Position numbers and translations under genes: made by a program | Notes under the pieces: model-generated | What the model saw: the letters and a program-made list of their open reading frames with translations, nothing else | The model's database searches: none | What the model was told of the DNA's origin: nothing | Shown here: positions 1-8,591 of the stretch, one piece after another | Layout: the number at the start of each line of letters is the position of its first letter | How positions within the stretch are numbered: position 1 is the first letter of the stretch | Source of the DNA: CAZEVY01 sp964515555 | Lineage (GTDB): Bacteria; Acidobacteriota; Terriglobia; Bryobacterales; Bryobacteraceae | Reading direction: 5' to 3' | DNA length: 37,516 bases | Assembly: GCA_964515555.1 (NCBI GenBank) | Contig: CAZEVY010000046.1 | Span: forward strand, 1 to 37,516

Positions 1-995
<995 letters not shown>

Positions 996-1011
996 GAGGC
1001 GGGAGGAATCC

Positions 1012-1863
1012 ATGATCTACCGAAACCCGATTACCGTCGCCCTGCTGCTCGCGAGTATGGCATGCAGCAAGCAGCCGCAGCTCACCCAGGAGATCGTTGC
1101 CATCGGCGCCGCGACTCTGCCTGTCGACCCGGCCGACTCGATCTGGGCGAACACCCCGGAACATCTGGCGAAGCTGGTCTTGCAGGATCTGGTCGAGCCG
1201 CGTCTGCTGACGCCGTCGACTCCGGAGGTCCGTGTTCGCTCGGTCACCAATGGCTCCGAGATCGCCTTTCGGCTCGAATGGGCGGACTCGGACAAGAGCG
1301 ACGCTCCCGGTCCGGCAAAGATGGTGGACGCTTGCGCCATACAGATTCCCGAGAAGATCGAGAAAGACCTGACCGATCCGCAAATGGGGATGCTGGGAAA
1401 GCTCGTGCAGGTCACCTACTGGCGCGCCGACTGGCAGGCCACCGTCGACGGACGCGGAGACACGATTCGCGATCTGTATCCGAACGCCTCGGTCGATCAC
1501 TATCCGCATGATGCCAAGCCTATCGACAAGGGCTCCGACGTTCAAAAACAGATGGCGCTGCGATACACACCCGCGCGCGCGTTGGGGAACATCCGAGGTG
1601 GGCCACGCAGCGTCCCCGTAGAGGACTTGATTGCCGGCGGTCCGGGCACGCTGTCACCGGGTCCATCGCTCGGTGCTAAGGGCAAAGGCAAGCACGGCGC
1701 GCGACAGTGGTCGGTTGTGATCAGCCGCAGACTGCCGGAAGGTCTGGGCGTGCAGCAACGGACACACATCGCACTGGCCGTATGGCAGGGCTCGCAGCAG
1801 GAGTCCGGGTCGCGCAAGATGCGAACCGGCTGGATTCCGCTGCTTCGGCGAGGTCAGCCATGA
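1012..1863 (+). CDS. Heme-b binding gamma subunit, ethylbenzene dehydrogenase type
   Basis: A 283-residue exported protein. The N-terminus has a short hydrophobic stretch ending in ASMAC, which could be a non-canonical lipobox or a Sec signal. The body fits the ethylbenzene dehydrogenase/DdhC/SerC/ClrC gamma family, whose members carry one periplasmic b heme and link the Fe-S subunit to cytochromes. Visible hallmarks are IAFRLEWADSD, the DACAIQIP strand and the PQMGMLGKLVQVTYWRADWQ segment, which should lie at the heme site. In EbdC the heme ligands are a Met and a Lys; which residues do this here cannot be assigned by eye. The start at 1012 follows GGGAGG at good spacing. The stop overlaps the next ATG (ATGA at 1860-1863), which implies translational coupling. 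Its position between beta subunit and chaperone is typical of type II DMSO reductase operons. Confidence 0.83.
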   Translation: MIYRNPITVALLLASMACSKQPQLTQEIVAIGAATLPVDPADSIWANTPEHLAKLVLQDLVEPRLLTPSTPEVRVRSVTNGSEIAFRLEWADSDKSDAPGPAKMVDACAIQIPEKIEKDLTDPQMGMLGKLVQVTYWRADWQATVDGRGDTIRDLYPNASVDHYPHDAKPIDKGSDVQKQMALRYTPARALGNIRGGPRSVPVEDLIAGGPGTLSPGPSLGAKGKGKHGARQWSVVISRRLPEGLGVQQRTHIALAVWQGSQQESGSRKMRTGWIPLLRRGQP

Positions 1864-2534
1864 ACGAACTGAATGCGGAGTCGAGGGCATTGATTGCAGA
1901 AGCGGCCGAGTGGCGCCTGCTGGCGTTGCTGTTCGAGTATCCGACCGCCGCGTGGCGTCAGCAGGTTGATCCGCTCGCACAGGAAGTCACCCATGCTGAT
2001 CTGCGGACCGCGGCGGACGGAGCGCGGCAGGAAGCGAGCGAAGGCCTTCACATCGCGCTGTTCGGACCAGGGGGACCGGTATCGCTGCGAGAAGTAACCT
2101 ATCTCGGCGGCGTACAACTTGGATACCTGATGTCGGAACTGTCGGCGTTCTACGATGCATTCGGCTACCATCCGGAAACCGCCGAGGCCCTCGATCACTT
2201 GTCCGTCGAGGCGGGCTTTCTGTCGTACCTGAAGTTCAAGCAGGTCTACGCCCTGGCGTGTGATGACGCAGAGCACGCAACGATCATCTCGGAGGCAGCG
2301 TCCAACTTCGTCAATGAACATCTGGCGCTGGTGGCCGAGCCGATCGCGGGGGCATTGGAGAACCTTGCTCCCGAGTACCTCGTTCATGCCGGACGGTTCC
2401 TGGTCGAGCGGATCGGACCGCGTCCGCAGAGCACTTACCCGTTAAGCGGCGATCTGATCGGCGCAGTGGAGGCAGAGGAGATCACGTGCGGATCGGGCGC
2501 ATCCGCCGACAGCCTGATTCAGCTTCAGCCGTGA
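1860..2534 (+). CDS. TorD/NarJ-family molybdoenzyme assembly chaperone (delta subunit)
   Basis: A 224-residue soluble, mostly alpha-helical protein of the TorD/DmsD/NarJ superfamily. These cytoplasmic chaperones bind the unfolded alpha subunit, help insert the molybdenum cofactor and hold it back from Tat export until mature. Features seen are an early helix RLLALLFEYP, a mid segment YLGGVQLGYLMSELSAFYDAFG with the family's Y-x-AFG pattern, then DHLSVEAGFLSYLKFKQ, which matches the usual DHL-x2-ELEF-x-YL motif, and a C-terminal helix ending HAGRFLVERIGP. An upstream extension to 1707 is open in the same frame but runs antiparallel to nothing and overlaps the gamma gene; the ATG at 1860 inside the ATGA overlap is the natural start. 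It equates to EbdD/DdhD/ClrD by operon position. Confidence 0.8.
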   Translation: MNELNAESRALIAEAAEWRLLALLFEYPTAAWRQQVDPLAQEVTHADLRTAADGARQEASEGLHIALFGPGGPVSLREVTYLGGVQLGYLMSELSAFYDAFGYHPETAEALDHLSVEAGFLSYLKFKQVYALACDDAEHATIISEAASNFVNEHLALVAEPIAGALENLAPEYLVHAGRFLVERIGPRPQSTYPLSGDLIGAVEAEEITCGSGASADSLIQLQP

Positions 2535-2540
2535 GCCGTC

Positions 2541-3389
2541 TCACCAAAGCACCGCAACGCTGAATGCCGAATGCGCCAGCGAGGTCCCGAGCGCACGAAA
2601 GCCAACGCGCCGCAGAGGCTCGGCCAGCGCCTCCGGGGAGCGAAGTTGCAACAGCTCGAATGCGGCGACGAAAACCGTCAGGGCGACCACCGCGGCCAGT
2701 CCTGGTTGTCCGAAGGTGGCAAGCCCGGCAGCGATGGAGCCCACCACGATTTGAAAAACCCAGGCGGCACGCAACACTACGTGTGCCTTAGCGCCGGAGC
2801 GCAGCTCCAGCCGGGTCCGCACAACGAGAATCGAACTGATGGCGTGTAGTGCCAGCAGACCGCTGAGGAGCAAGGACCAATCCGGCAGGCCGCGTGCTGT
2901 GACGAGTGCTGCCAGCAATCCCGTGCTCGCCAGACCAAGGCTGCTCAGGACCTGTAGCGCGATCGACCGTTGCCTGTTGTGAAGCGCCATCCACGTCGCA
3001 AGCATGGTAATGGCAATTACGACCAGCATGAGGATCAGAAGCGGCCCGGCGGGCAGGGACGCGAGACACATCGCGGAGAGACCGGCGCACAGCGGCAACT
3101 GCCAAACCAGGCAGCGGCGCGCGGCCGCGGATTCGCTCTTCGGTTCCTTCCATGTCCACCTCTGGCGCGCGAGGATCAACAGAGGCTCGCGCATCACGAA
3201 GGCGGTCAGAATCAGCGCCAGGACTGGAATGTACAACCAATTCCACTTCCGGCCGAGAATTGCCGCGCTGAAGAACGGCTGGAGGAGCAAGCCCCACGCC
3301 CCGTGCTCCCTGGGCAACAGGATCCAACTCCTCGTAACGGCGCCCCGGCCCGACGCCCCCTCCATCGCGCCGGCATTGATGGCGGTCAT
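2541..3389 (-). CDS. YwiC-like integral membrane protein
   Basis: A 282-residue polytopic membrane protein, convergent with the chaperone gene (6 bp between the stops). The segment LLPREHGAWGLLLQPFF near residue 25 is the signature of the YwiC-like family, followed by about eight to nine hydrophobic segments. In Bacillus subtilis ywiC lies in the fnr-narK-nar anaerobic respiration region. Relatives elsewhere sit beside nitrate and other molybdoenzyme operons, but no biochemical role is established. Here it is placed between a molybdoenzyme operon and a Crp/Fnr regulator, which repeats that association. The start at 3389 gives MTAINAGAMEGASG; a later start is possible. A role in respiratory assembly or transport is inference. 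Confidence 0.72.
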   Translation of the reverse strand: MTAINAGAMEGASGRGAVTRSWILLPREHGAWGLLLQPFFSAAILGRKWNWLYIPVLALILTAFVMREPLLILARQRWTWKEPKSESAAARRCLVWQLPLCAGLSAMCLASLPAGPLLILMLVVIAITMLATWMALHNRQRSIALQVLSSLGLASTGLLAALVTARGLPDWSLLLSGLLALHAISSILVVRTRLELRSGAKAHVVLRAAWVFQIVVGSIAAGLATFGQPGLAAVVALTVFVAAFELLQLRSPEALAEPLRRVGFRALGTSLAHSAFSVAVLW

Positions 3390-3546
3390 AGCCGGATCTT
3401 ACCTTCAACCAATCAATCTGCAATATGACTTTGGTCACGGCAAACGCATTTCCCCAAGGCCTGATGGAGTGGTGACCAGTCAACACGATCGATTCGCGTG
3501 GCAGCTCACGCCCCGACTCCCGGTGACCCGCGGTACATTCTTCTTT

Positions 3547-3551
3547 GAGGA
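3547..3551 (+). promoter_or_regulatory. Ribosome binding site deciding the Crp/Fnr start
   Basis: GAGGA lies directly against the ATG at 3552 but 6 nt before the in-frame ATG at 3558. Normal spacing therefore favours 3558 as the start. The 168-bp region upstream (3390-3557) also holds TGACTTTGGTCA near 3426, a short inverted repeat that might be an operator; no clear FNR box TTGAT-N4-ATCAA was found. Confidence 0.5.
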
Positions 3552-3557
3552 ATGCCG

Positions 3558-4235
3558 ATGACCAGAATTCAAGCGCTCTCAGGCACGCCGCTGTTGGCGG
3601 GACTGGCTCAACATGAAATCGAAGCGCTGGCCCAACGCGCTGTCGAGAAACGTTACGCGCGGGGCGAGATACTGTTTCACGAAGGCGATGACTGCGCGGG
3701 CCTGTTTGTGCTGAGCCGCGGACAGGTGAAGATCTTCAAGACCTCGGCGTCTGGACGTGAAATCATGCTCGCCGTCGATTCGGCGCCCGCCAGCGTCGCC
3801 GAGGTGCCGCTGTTTGACAGCGGGAATTATCCGGCCTCGGTTGTCGCGATTGACGACGTGGTGGCTTAGCTGATTGGCAAGCGGGACTTTCAGCAGGTCT
3901 GCCGCGAGCACCCGAAAGTCTCTTTGAAGGTGCTCGCCGTTGTTGGAAGTCGGCTGCGCCACTTGGTTGCGATTGTCGAGAGTGTCACGTTCGGCAGTAT
4001 CCGCCAGCGACTCGCCAGGACGCTGCTGGAATCGGGAGCCCAGGCCGGCTCGGGCGCGTTTGCCATGCCGGTTACTCACCAGGAGCTTGCGCAGAGACTG
4101 GGAACCGTTCGCGAAGTGGCCTCGCGCAACCTAGGGCGCTTCCAGGCGGAAGGAATGCTTCGACTCGCTGGGCGTGAATTGCAATTGCTGGATCGCGCCG
4201 GGCTGGAGCGAGAGGCGGAAACAGAGATTGCGTAG
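3558..4235 (+). pseudogene. Crp/Fnr-family regulator with in-frame TAG
   Basis: A full-length Crp/Fnr-type regulator (about 226 residues) in a single frame, broken only by TAG at 3867-3869. The first half is the cyclic-nucleotide-type sensor barrel (LAGLAQHEIEALAQ, RYARGEILFHEGD, LFVLSRGQVKIFK). After the stop the same frame continues with IGKRDFQQVCREHP, the dimerisation helix and a winged HTH (THQELAQRLGTVREVASRNLGRFQAEGML), then ends normally. In homologues this point is an uninterrupted A-L-x-I strand, so TAG could arise from TTG by one substitution. There is no N-terminal cysteine cluster as in FNR, so a Dnr-like or other ligand is more likely. Being next to the molybdoenzyme and YwiC genes suggests it controls them. 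It may be a fresh null allele, a sequencing error or a readthrough site. Confidence 0.8.
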
Positions 4236-4359
4236 TGCCAAAGGGCCACGCCGACGCCATCGTGCAGACCCCGTCGAGCTACACGCGCTAACGCAACCTT
4301 CTCCTGGGACCTGAAGGCAAACGTGGACGTCCGGAGATTGACGGCGCAAGCTTCGGCGA

Positions 4360-4725
4360 TCACCTGACGTTGATGGTGACCGTAGAGCAGCCGTCGTGAT
4401 TTCAGGCGGCAGGTTGATGCGATAGCGGACTCCGACGCCAGTGTCCGTACCGTCCACATCGAGCTCCCTGATTCGCGCGATTCCCGCGACGGCAAAGTAA
4501 TTGGCCGGAACGGTGGCGACGTAAGCAGACGAACTCACAAACGTGGCCGGGAGAATAATTAGAGAACTGCCCCCCTGGATTCCTCCATTTGAACGAATGT
4601 CCCTGTACGAAGCCGTCCCCGTGAATTGTCAGCGTGAACCCAGTAATCGCCTGGACCGGCGCCGAGGCAAGTGCCAGCAGTAGCGGCGCCAAGGCCAGAC
4701 TGAGCTTGGCGTTAGGGTTTGCCAT
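4360..4725 (-). pseudogene. Secreted IPT/TIG-like small protein with two compensating frameshifts
   Basis: From ATG at 4725 the frame gives a clear Sec signal peptide (lysine, then LSLALAPLLLALASAPVQA) and the start of a beta-rich domain, ITGFTLTIHGDGFVQG. Near 4610 the sense shifts to another frame, which reads SSLIILPATFVSSSAYVATVP, then NYFAVAGIARI and YRINLPPEITT. Near 4395 it returns to the first frame and ends CSTVTINVR with a TGA at 4360-4362. Together these give about 121 residues with the pattern typical of bacterial IPT/TIG domains (LTINGSGFVQG ... VTVPASLIAVAG). Without the shifts the original frame stops at 4402. Two compensating indels point either to sequencing error or to a decayed gene. 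The domain assignment rests on pattern memory. Confidence 0.6.
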
Positions 4726-5104
4726 AATCGGCCTCCCAGGGGCCTGCCTCGGCCCTATGCTGTCATCCGCGACAAACCAGCGCCGCAATAAGCGACCTCC
4801 CCGAACAGATGCGCCGCGACTCGAACGAACACGCCCGCGAAGACGCCGGACACAACTTCGCCTTCCGACGCCGCCAACAATGCGACGACGAGTCCTTCGC
4901 CACCGCCGAGGACGCCGTGGGCGGACTGCTCGCCGGGCAAAGCGGCCGCCCCTGGGCGCTCGCACCTACAACGCTTCGCGTTTTACGCATCGCCGCTAGT
5001 TGTCTTCGCAACTTTTCTGTGGCGCGTTTGAGTCTGCGCGTCGACACAGCAAGGCATGGGATTACCTCCGATGATATAATCCTCCGTTCAGGCCGACTAC
5101 CCGA
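4726..5104. other. Intergenic region without a recognisable gene
   Basis: No open frame here reads as a protein family. The region separates the divergent frameshifted secreted gene (leftward) from the SBBP-type gene (rightward) and so should hold both promoters. The only strong candidate is the extended -10 at 5072-5080, listed separately. Confidence 0.5.
5072..5080 (+). promoter_or_regulatory. Extended -10 promoter for the SBBP-type gene
   Basis: TGATATAAT is a perfect TATAAT preceded by TGn, in an otherwise GC-rich background and 24 bp before the ATG at 5105. No good -35 lies 16-18 bp upstream, which is common for extended -10 promoters. Transcription would start near 5087, giving a short leader. 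Confidence 0.5.
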
Positions 5105-5719
5105 ATGCGCGTAACTTCGGTGATTGGCGCGCATTTGGGCGCCTTCTTGCTGGCGGTGAGTGCCGCCGCCTTCAACCCGCTCGAACGGCTCCCCCTCCAC
5201 TTCGAGCCGAACCGCGGGCAGGCCGGGGCGGACGTGCGGTATCTCTCGCGCGGCGACGGCATGAACATCTTCCTCGCCGGGCCCGAAGTGTTGCTTGTCC
5301 CGCACGCCGACGGATCGGCCGTCGTCCGCATGAAGTTCACGGGCGGCCGTCGCGGCGCGGTCGCCGAGGGCGTCGACCCATCGGGAGGCATCAGCAATTA
5401 CTTCCTCGGCCGCGATCCGTCGAAGTGGATCACCGACGTCCCGCACTACCGCCGGGTGGCGTTTCGGGGCGTGTATCCGGGCGTCGACGTGGTTTACTAC
5501 GGCAACCAGCGGCGTCTCGAGTACGACATGGTGGTCGCCCCGGGCGCCGATCCCGATTCGCGGTTCGGTGATTGGCAACCGTTTGGTCGGGCGTGGATAA
5601 GAATGGCGCTCGCAATTCGAATTCAACGCGACTCTAGTCCGTCTGCGGTTGGGTGCGCCGTCACGTTGGTGTGCAGGATGCGCCGGGCGCCTCACCTCCA
5701 TTGCGACGAAGGAACATAG
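5105..5719 (+). pseudogene. SBBP-type beta-propeller protein, truncated after about 155 residues
   Basis: The gene starts with a signal peptide (GAHLGAFLLAVSAAAF). It continues with the conserved N-terminal domain that precedes SBBP repeats in secreted Acidobacteria proteins: LPLHFEPNRGQAGADVRYLSR, GGISNYFLGRDPSKWITDVP, YRRVAFRGVYPGVDVVYYG and LEYDMVVAPGADP. Family members normally go on with an IxLxFxG strand and then many propeller repeats, to more than 600 residues. Here the similarity ends near 5562. The remaining frame to 5719 (rich in R, S and C) does not read as the family and belongs to the adjoining scar sequence. The product would be a secreted fragment at best. The extended -10 upstream shows that the 5' end is intact. 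The long propeller part has been lost by rearrangement. Confidence 0.75.
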
Positions 5720-6475
5720 GACGCGCGGTCACGTGGTCGCTTATCAGTTTCACTGTCAGATCCCCGCGATCACTAAGGTATGGCGAGCAGGGATGGCTTT
5801 GCTGAAACCGCCTACTCAAGGCCAAATCGATATCGCACCCGGCGACGAGGGCGCCGCATCGGTGGTTCATTCGGCGTCCCAGGCCGCTTCGACAGCGCCT
5901 CCAGATTCTGCGCGAGCGCCGTCCAGCTCGACTCCGGGAAGCGGTCGATCCCATACACGGCCGCGGCCGCGCGCGCGTAACAACGCGCGTCCAGAGCGTC
6001 ATTCCGATCCCTTGTCTTCTGCCACTCGGGCCGTCGATAGCCCTTGACGACCCGCGTCACCAGTTGCTCGGCGGTGAGCTGCTTGTAGTACTCCTCGCCG
6101 TATTTCGGAAAGTGGCAGTAGCCCGGCGGAAACGCATCGCCGCTTTCCTCGGTCGGCCGCTCCAGGCGCAGCCAGCGGTACAGTTCCTCTTTGATCATCG
6201 AGCTGTTCACCGGCCACACCTTCACGCCCCAGCGAATGCGCCTGCCTTGCGGCCCGACTTCGACCGGCGAGGGCTGGCTCACCGGCGCCGGCGCGCGCGT
6301 GTCGCCCTTGATCACGATCACCCGCGAGCCGCCGTGTTGTCGCGCCCAGGCGTAGACTTCGGTCGTGGCATAGCCGGAATCGACGGCGCACTTCACGATC
6401 GGGAGCACAGCACCGGACTCGGCTTGGTACTGCGTTTCGAGCAGCCTTGTGAGCTGGTCCCAGACCGCGCGCCAG
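5567..6475. mobile_element. Prophage-derived scar segment between two broken genes
   Basis: This roughly 0.9-kb block starts where the SBBP-type gene loses its similarity (about 5565) and ends inside the FAD oxidoreductase stub (about 6468-6478). Its right part encodes the C-terminus of a phage terminase. Its left part (5567-5811) has no recognisable gene. No integrase, attachment-site repeats or target duplication were found by eye, so the boundaries are inferred only from loss of family similarity. A chimeric assembly join is the main alternative. Confidence 0.4.
5812..6470 (-). pseudogene. Phage terminase large subunit (GpA type), C-terminal nuclease fragment
   Basis: About 219 residues match the C-terminal end of lambda GpA-type terminase large subunits, the enzyme that cuts and packages phage DNA. 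Visible segments are VWDQLTRLLETQYQ, IVKCAVDSGYATTEVYAWAR with the acidic D of the nuclease core, VIVIKGDTRAPAPVS, WPVNSSMIKEELYRWLRLE, FPPGYCHFPKYGEEYYKQLT and RNDALDARCYARAAAAVYG with the late D-x2-D. The N-terminal ATPase (about 400 residues with Walker motifs) is missing; similarity begins at about 6470, where the frame enters the oxidoreductase stub. The natural stop TAG is at 5812-5814. No other phage gene is nearby, so this is a relic rather than a live prophage. Confidence 0.78.
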
Positions 6476-6532
6476 CAGGTACGCCAGCGCCGATCCCGCC
6501 GGGCCCGCACCGACAATAATTACGTGGCTCAT
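6468..6532 (-). pseudogene. FAD-dependent oxidoreductase, N-terminal stub
   Basis: From the ATG at 6532 the frame reads MSHVIIVGAGPAGSALAYLL, the dinucleotide-binding beta-alpha-beta start (GxGxxG) of an FAD-dependent oxidoreductase of the geranylgeranyl-reductase/FixC kind. Similarity stops after about 22 residues, at the point where the terminase frame starts. The ATG overlaps the dinB stop (ATGA), so this was the next gene of the prfA-prmC-dinB operon before it was cut. Confidence 0.7.
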
Positions 6533-7764
6533 TTCTCCAGAGCCTTTCGTTTTCCCGGTAAACCCGCCGGATTCTCATGCACGCGCTCGCGAAATCCACC
6601 CTTCAGGCCACCAGCGAGATGCACGCTGGACTCCCCGTAGCGCTCCCTGAGGCGATCGGCCGCGTCCAGCGCCTTGCGCCAGCGGTCATTCGACTCCTGG
6701 CCGAGCAGGTTGAGCTGTCCCTGCTTGCGCTCGAATCCCGCGACCTGGAAGCCGATCAGCCGAATGGGCGCGCCCGTCCAGTGGCGGCGAAAAAGATTGC
6801 GCGCCTCCGCCAGCAGCGTGGCATCGACCGACGCCGCCTCGGTCAGCGTGTGCGCGCGTGTGAAAGTCGAGAAATCGCTGTAGCGCAGCTTGATCTGCGC
6901 CGTGCGGGCCCACAGGCCATGCTCGCGCAGCCGCCGCGCGACCATCTCTACCAGCCGCGCCAGCGTTGCGTCGAGCGTCGCCGAATCAGCCGTGTCCTCG
7001 CCGAACGTTACTTCGTGGCTGATCGATTTCGGGTCGCCGCCTTCGCCGATCCCGGTGTCGAACCAGCCGCCCGCGTCCTCGCCCCGCGCCTTCCCCGCCA
7101 GCGCCAGGCCCCACTTCCCGAAGCGCTCCTCCAGCACGGCCTCGCCAAGCCGCGCCAGGTCGCCGACCCTGTGGATACCGAGCGCGTGAAGGTTCTTCTC
7201 GGTTACTTTGCCGACTCCCGGGATCTTGCGCACTTCGAGCGGCGCGAGAAATCGCGCTTCCAATCCGGGCAGAATCCAGATCACGCCGTTCGGCTTGGCC
7301 TGGTCCGAGCCGATCTTCGCCACCAGCCGTGACGACGCGATGCCGATCGAGTTATTCAAGCCGGTGCGCTCGCGGATGGTCTCGTGGAGCCGGTGCGCGG
7401 CCTCGAGCGGCGGCCCGTGCAGACGCCGCGTCCCGCTGATATCGACGTACGCCTCGTCGATCGACGCCATCTCGACTGTCGGCGAGAAGCCCTTCAGCAC
7501 TTCGTGGACGCGATGCGAGTAGTCGCGGTAGAGATGCGGATGGCCGTCGAGAAAGATCGCCTGCGGGCAGAGTTTGTAGGCCGTGCGCAGCGGCATCGCC
7601 GAGTGCACGCCGAACTTGCGCGCCGCGTACGACGCGGCCGACACCACGCCGCGCTGATCCGCTCGCCCGCCCACCACCACAGGCTTCCCCTTGAGCGAGG
7701 GATCGACGGTCTCCTCCACCGACACGAAGAATGCATCCATGTCGACGTGCAGGATCGTCTTCAT
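6529..7764 (-). CDS. dinB: DNA polymerase IV (Y-family translesion polymerase)
   Basis: A 411-residue Y-family polymerase that copies past damaged bases. The start at 7764 gives MKTILHVDMDAFFVSVEE, the classic DinB N-terminus. Catalytic acids are D8 and the SIDEAYVD pair D103/E104; the thumb HhH segment IPGVGKVTEKNLHALGIHRVGD follows, then the little-finger domain (SISHEVTFGEDT ... IRLIGFQVAGF). A longer in-frame extension to 8433 is only antisense-like sequence inside prmC and is rejected. The ATG overlaps the prmC stop (ATGA), and its own stop overlaps the ATG of the oxidoreductase stub. The C-terminal tail after residue 370 is basic and poorly conserved; no clear beta-clamp motif QL-x-LF was seen, though QLNLLG near residue 370 comes close. 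Confidence 0.95.
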   Translation of the reverse strand: MKTILHVDMDAFFVSVEETVDPSLKGKPVVVGGRADQRGVVSAASYAARKFGVHSAMPLRTAYKLCPQAIFLDGHPHLYRDYSHRVHEVLKGFSPTVEMASIDEAYVDISGTRRLHGPPLEAAHRLHETIRERTGLNNSIGIASSRLVAKIGSDQAKPNGVIWILPGLEARFLAPLEVRKIPGVGKVTEKNLHALGIHRVGDLARLGEAVLEERFGKWGLALAGKARGEDAGGWFDTGIGEGGDPKSISHEVTFGEDTADSATLDATLARLVEMVARRLREHGLWARTAQIKLRYSDFSTFTRAHTLTEAASVDATLLAEARNLFRRHWTGAPIRLIGFQVAGFERKQGQLNLLGQESNDRWRKALDAADRLRERYGESSVHLAGGLKGGFRERVHENPAGLPGKRKALEK

Positions 7765-8591
7765 GGGGAGTACCGCGCCGCCAGAACGCGCGGCCACCCC
7801 GCAAGATCCGGTGCGACTTCGAGGTCCCGCCAACGCGCGTCGAAGAGCGCGCGCACGGCCTGTTCGATGCGAAACCCCAGCTCGACGATTAGCCATCCGC
7901 CGGGCGAGAGCAGCCGCGCCGCCTCGGGGACGAGCCTCGTGTAAACCGCCACCCCGTCGGCGCCGCCGAACAGCGCCACGTGCGGCTCGTGGTCGGCGAC
8001 TTCCCGTTGCAGGCTCGCGCGGTCGGCCTCGGGCACGTACGGCGGATTGCAGACGACCACATCGAACCGCGCGTCCGCGAGCGCCACGCCCAGATCGCAT
8101 GCCGCGAAATCGACGCGCGCGCCCAGCCGCCGCGCGTTCTCGGCCGCCACGACCAGCGCCGCCACCGAGATGTCCGTCGCGGAAACCTGCGCCTTCGTCT
8201 CCAGCGCCAAAGTCACCGCCAGCGCCCCCGACCCGCAGCCGATGTCTACGATCGATTGCGCGCCGCCCGCGAGTCGCAGCGCCGCTTCCACGACGTGCTC
8301 GGTCTCCGGCCGTGGAATCAGTACGTCGGGCGTCACGCGGAACTCGCGCCCGTAGAATTCCTGGCGCCGCGTGATGTGCTGGGTCGGCCGCCCGCCGATG
8401 CGCTCCCACAGGTAACGGCCGTAATGAATCCACGCCAGCTCGGTGAGCTCTTCTTCCGGGTGGCCAAAGAGGTAGGACCGCTCGCGTCCCAGCGCGTGCA
8501 GCAGGAGAACTTCCGCCGTCAACCGCGGCGCCGCCACGCCGCCGCGCTCAAGCAGTTCGGTTCCCTGTCGAATAGCCGTCTGGAGATCCAC
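7761..8591 (-). CDS. prmC: Release factor glutamine N5-methyltransferase
   Basis: A 276-residue SAM-dependent methyltransferase that modifies the glutamine of the GGQ loop of RF1 and RF2. Domains are an N-terminal helical bundle (LQTAIRQGTELLERGGVAAP), the linker YGREFRVTPDVLIPRPETE that precedes the SAM domain in all PrmC proteins, the SAM motif DIGCGSGALAVTLALE and the catalytic NPPYVPEAD. Length is normal for the family. It is encoded two genes downstream of prfA, its substrate, a common bacterial pairing. Its first 44 bases overlap the end of the GT87 gene and its stop overlaps the dinB start, so all four genes are probably translated from one mRNA. Confidence 0.95.
   Translation of the reverse strand: MDLQTAIRQGTELLERGGVAAPRLTAEVLLLHALGRERSYLFGHPEEELTELAWIHYGRYLWERIGGRPTQHITRRQEFYGREFRVTPDVLIPRPETEHVVEAALRLAGGAQSIVDIGCGSGALAVTLALETKAQVSATDISVAALVVAAENARRLGARVDFAACDLGVALADARFDVVVCNPPYVPEADRASLQREVADHEPHVALFGGADGVAVYTRLVPEAARLLSPGGWLIVELGFRIEQAVRALFDARWRDLEVAPDLAGWPRVLAARYSP

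Noticed and set aside
3390..3557. FNR box controlling the Crp/Fnr or YwiC gene
   Set aside because: No TTGAT-N4-ATCAA site was found; TGAC-N4-GTCA near 3426 is too short to call on its own.
5567..5811. Insertion sequence beside the terminase relic
   Set aside because: No transposase frame, inverted ends or target duplication could be seen.
7765..8433. N-terminal extension of DinB
   Set aside because: It is an alternate frame of prmC; the sequence from 7764 has the exact family N-terminus and an ATGA overlap.
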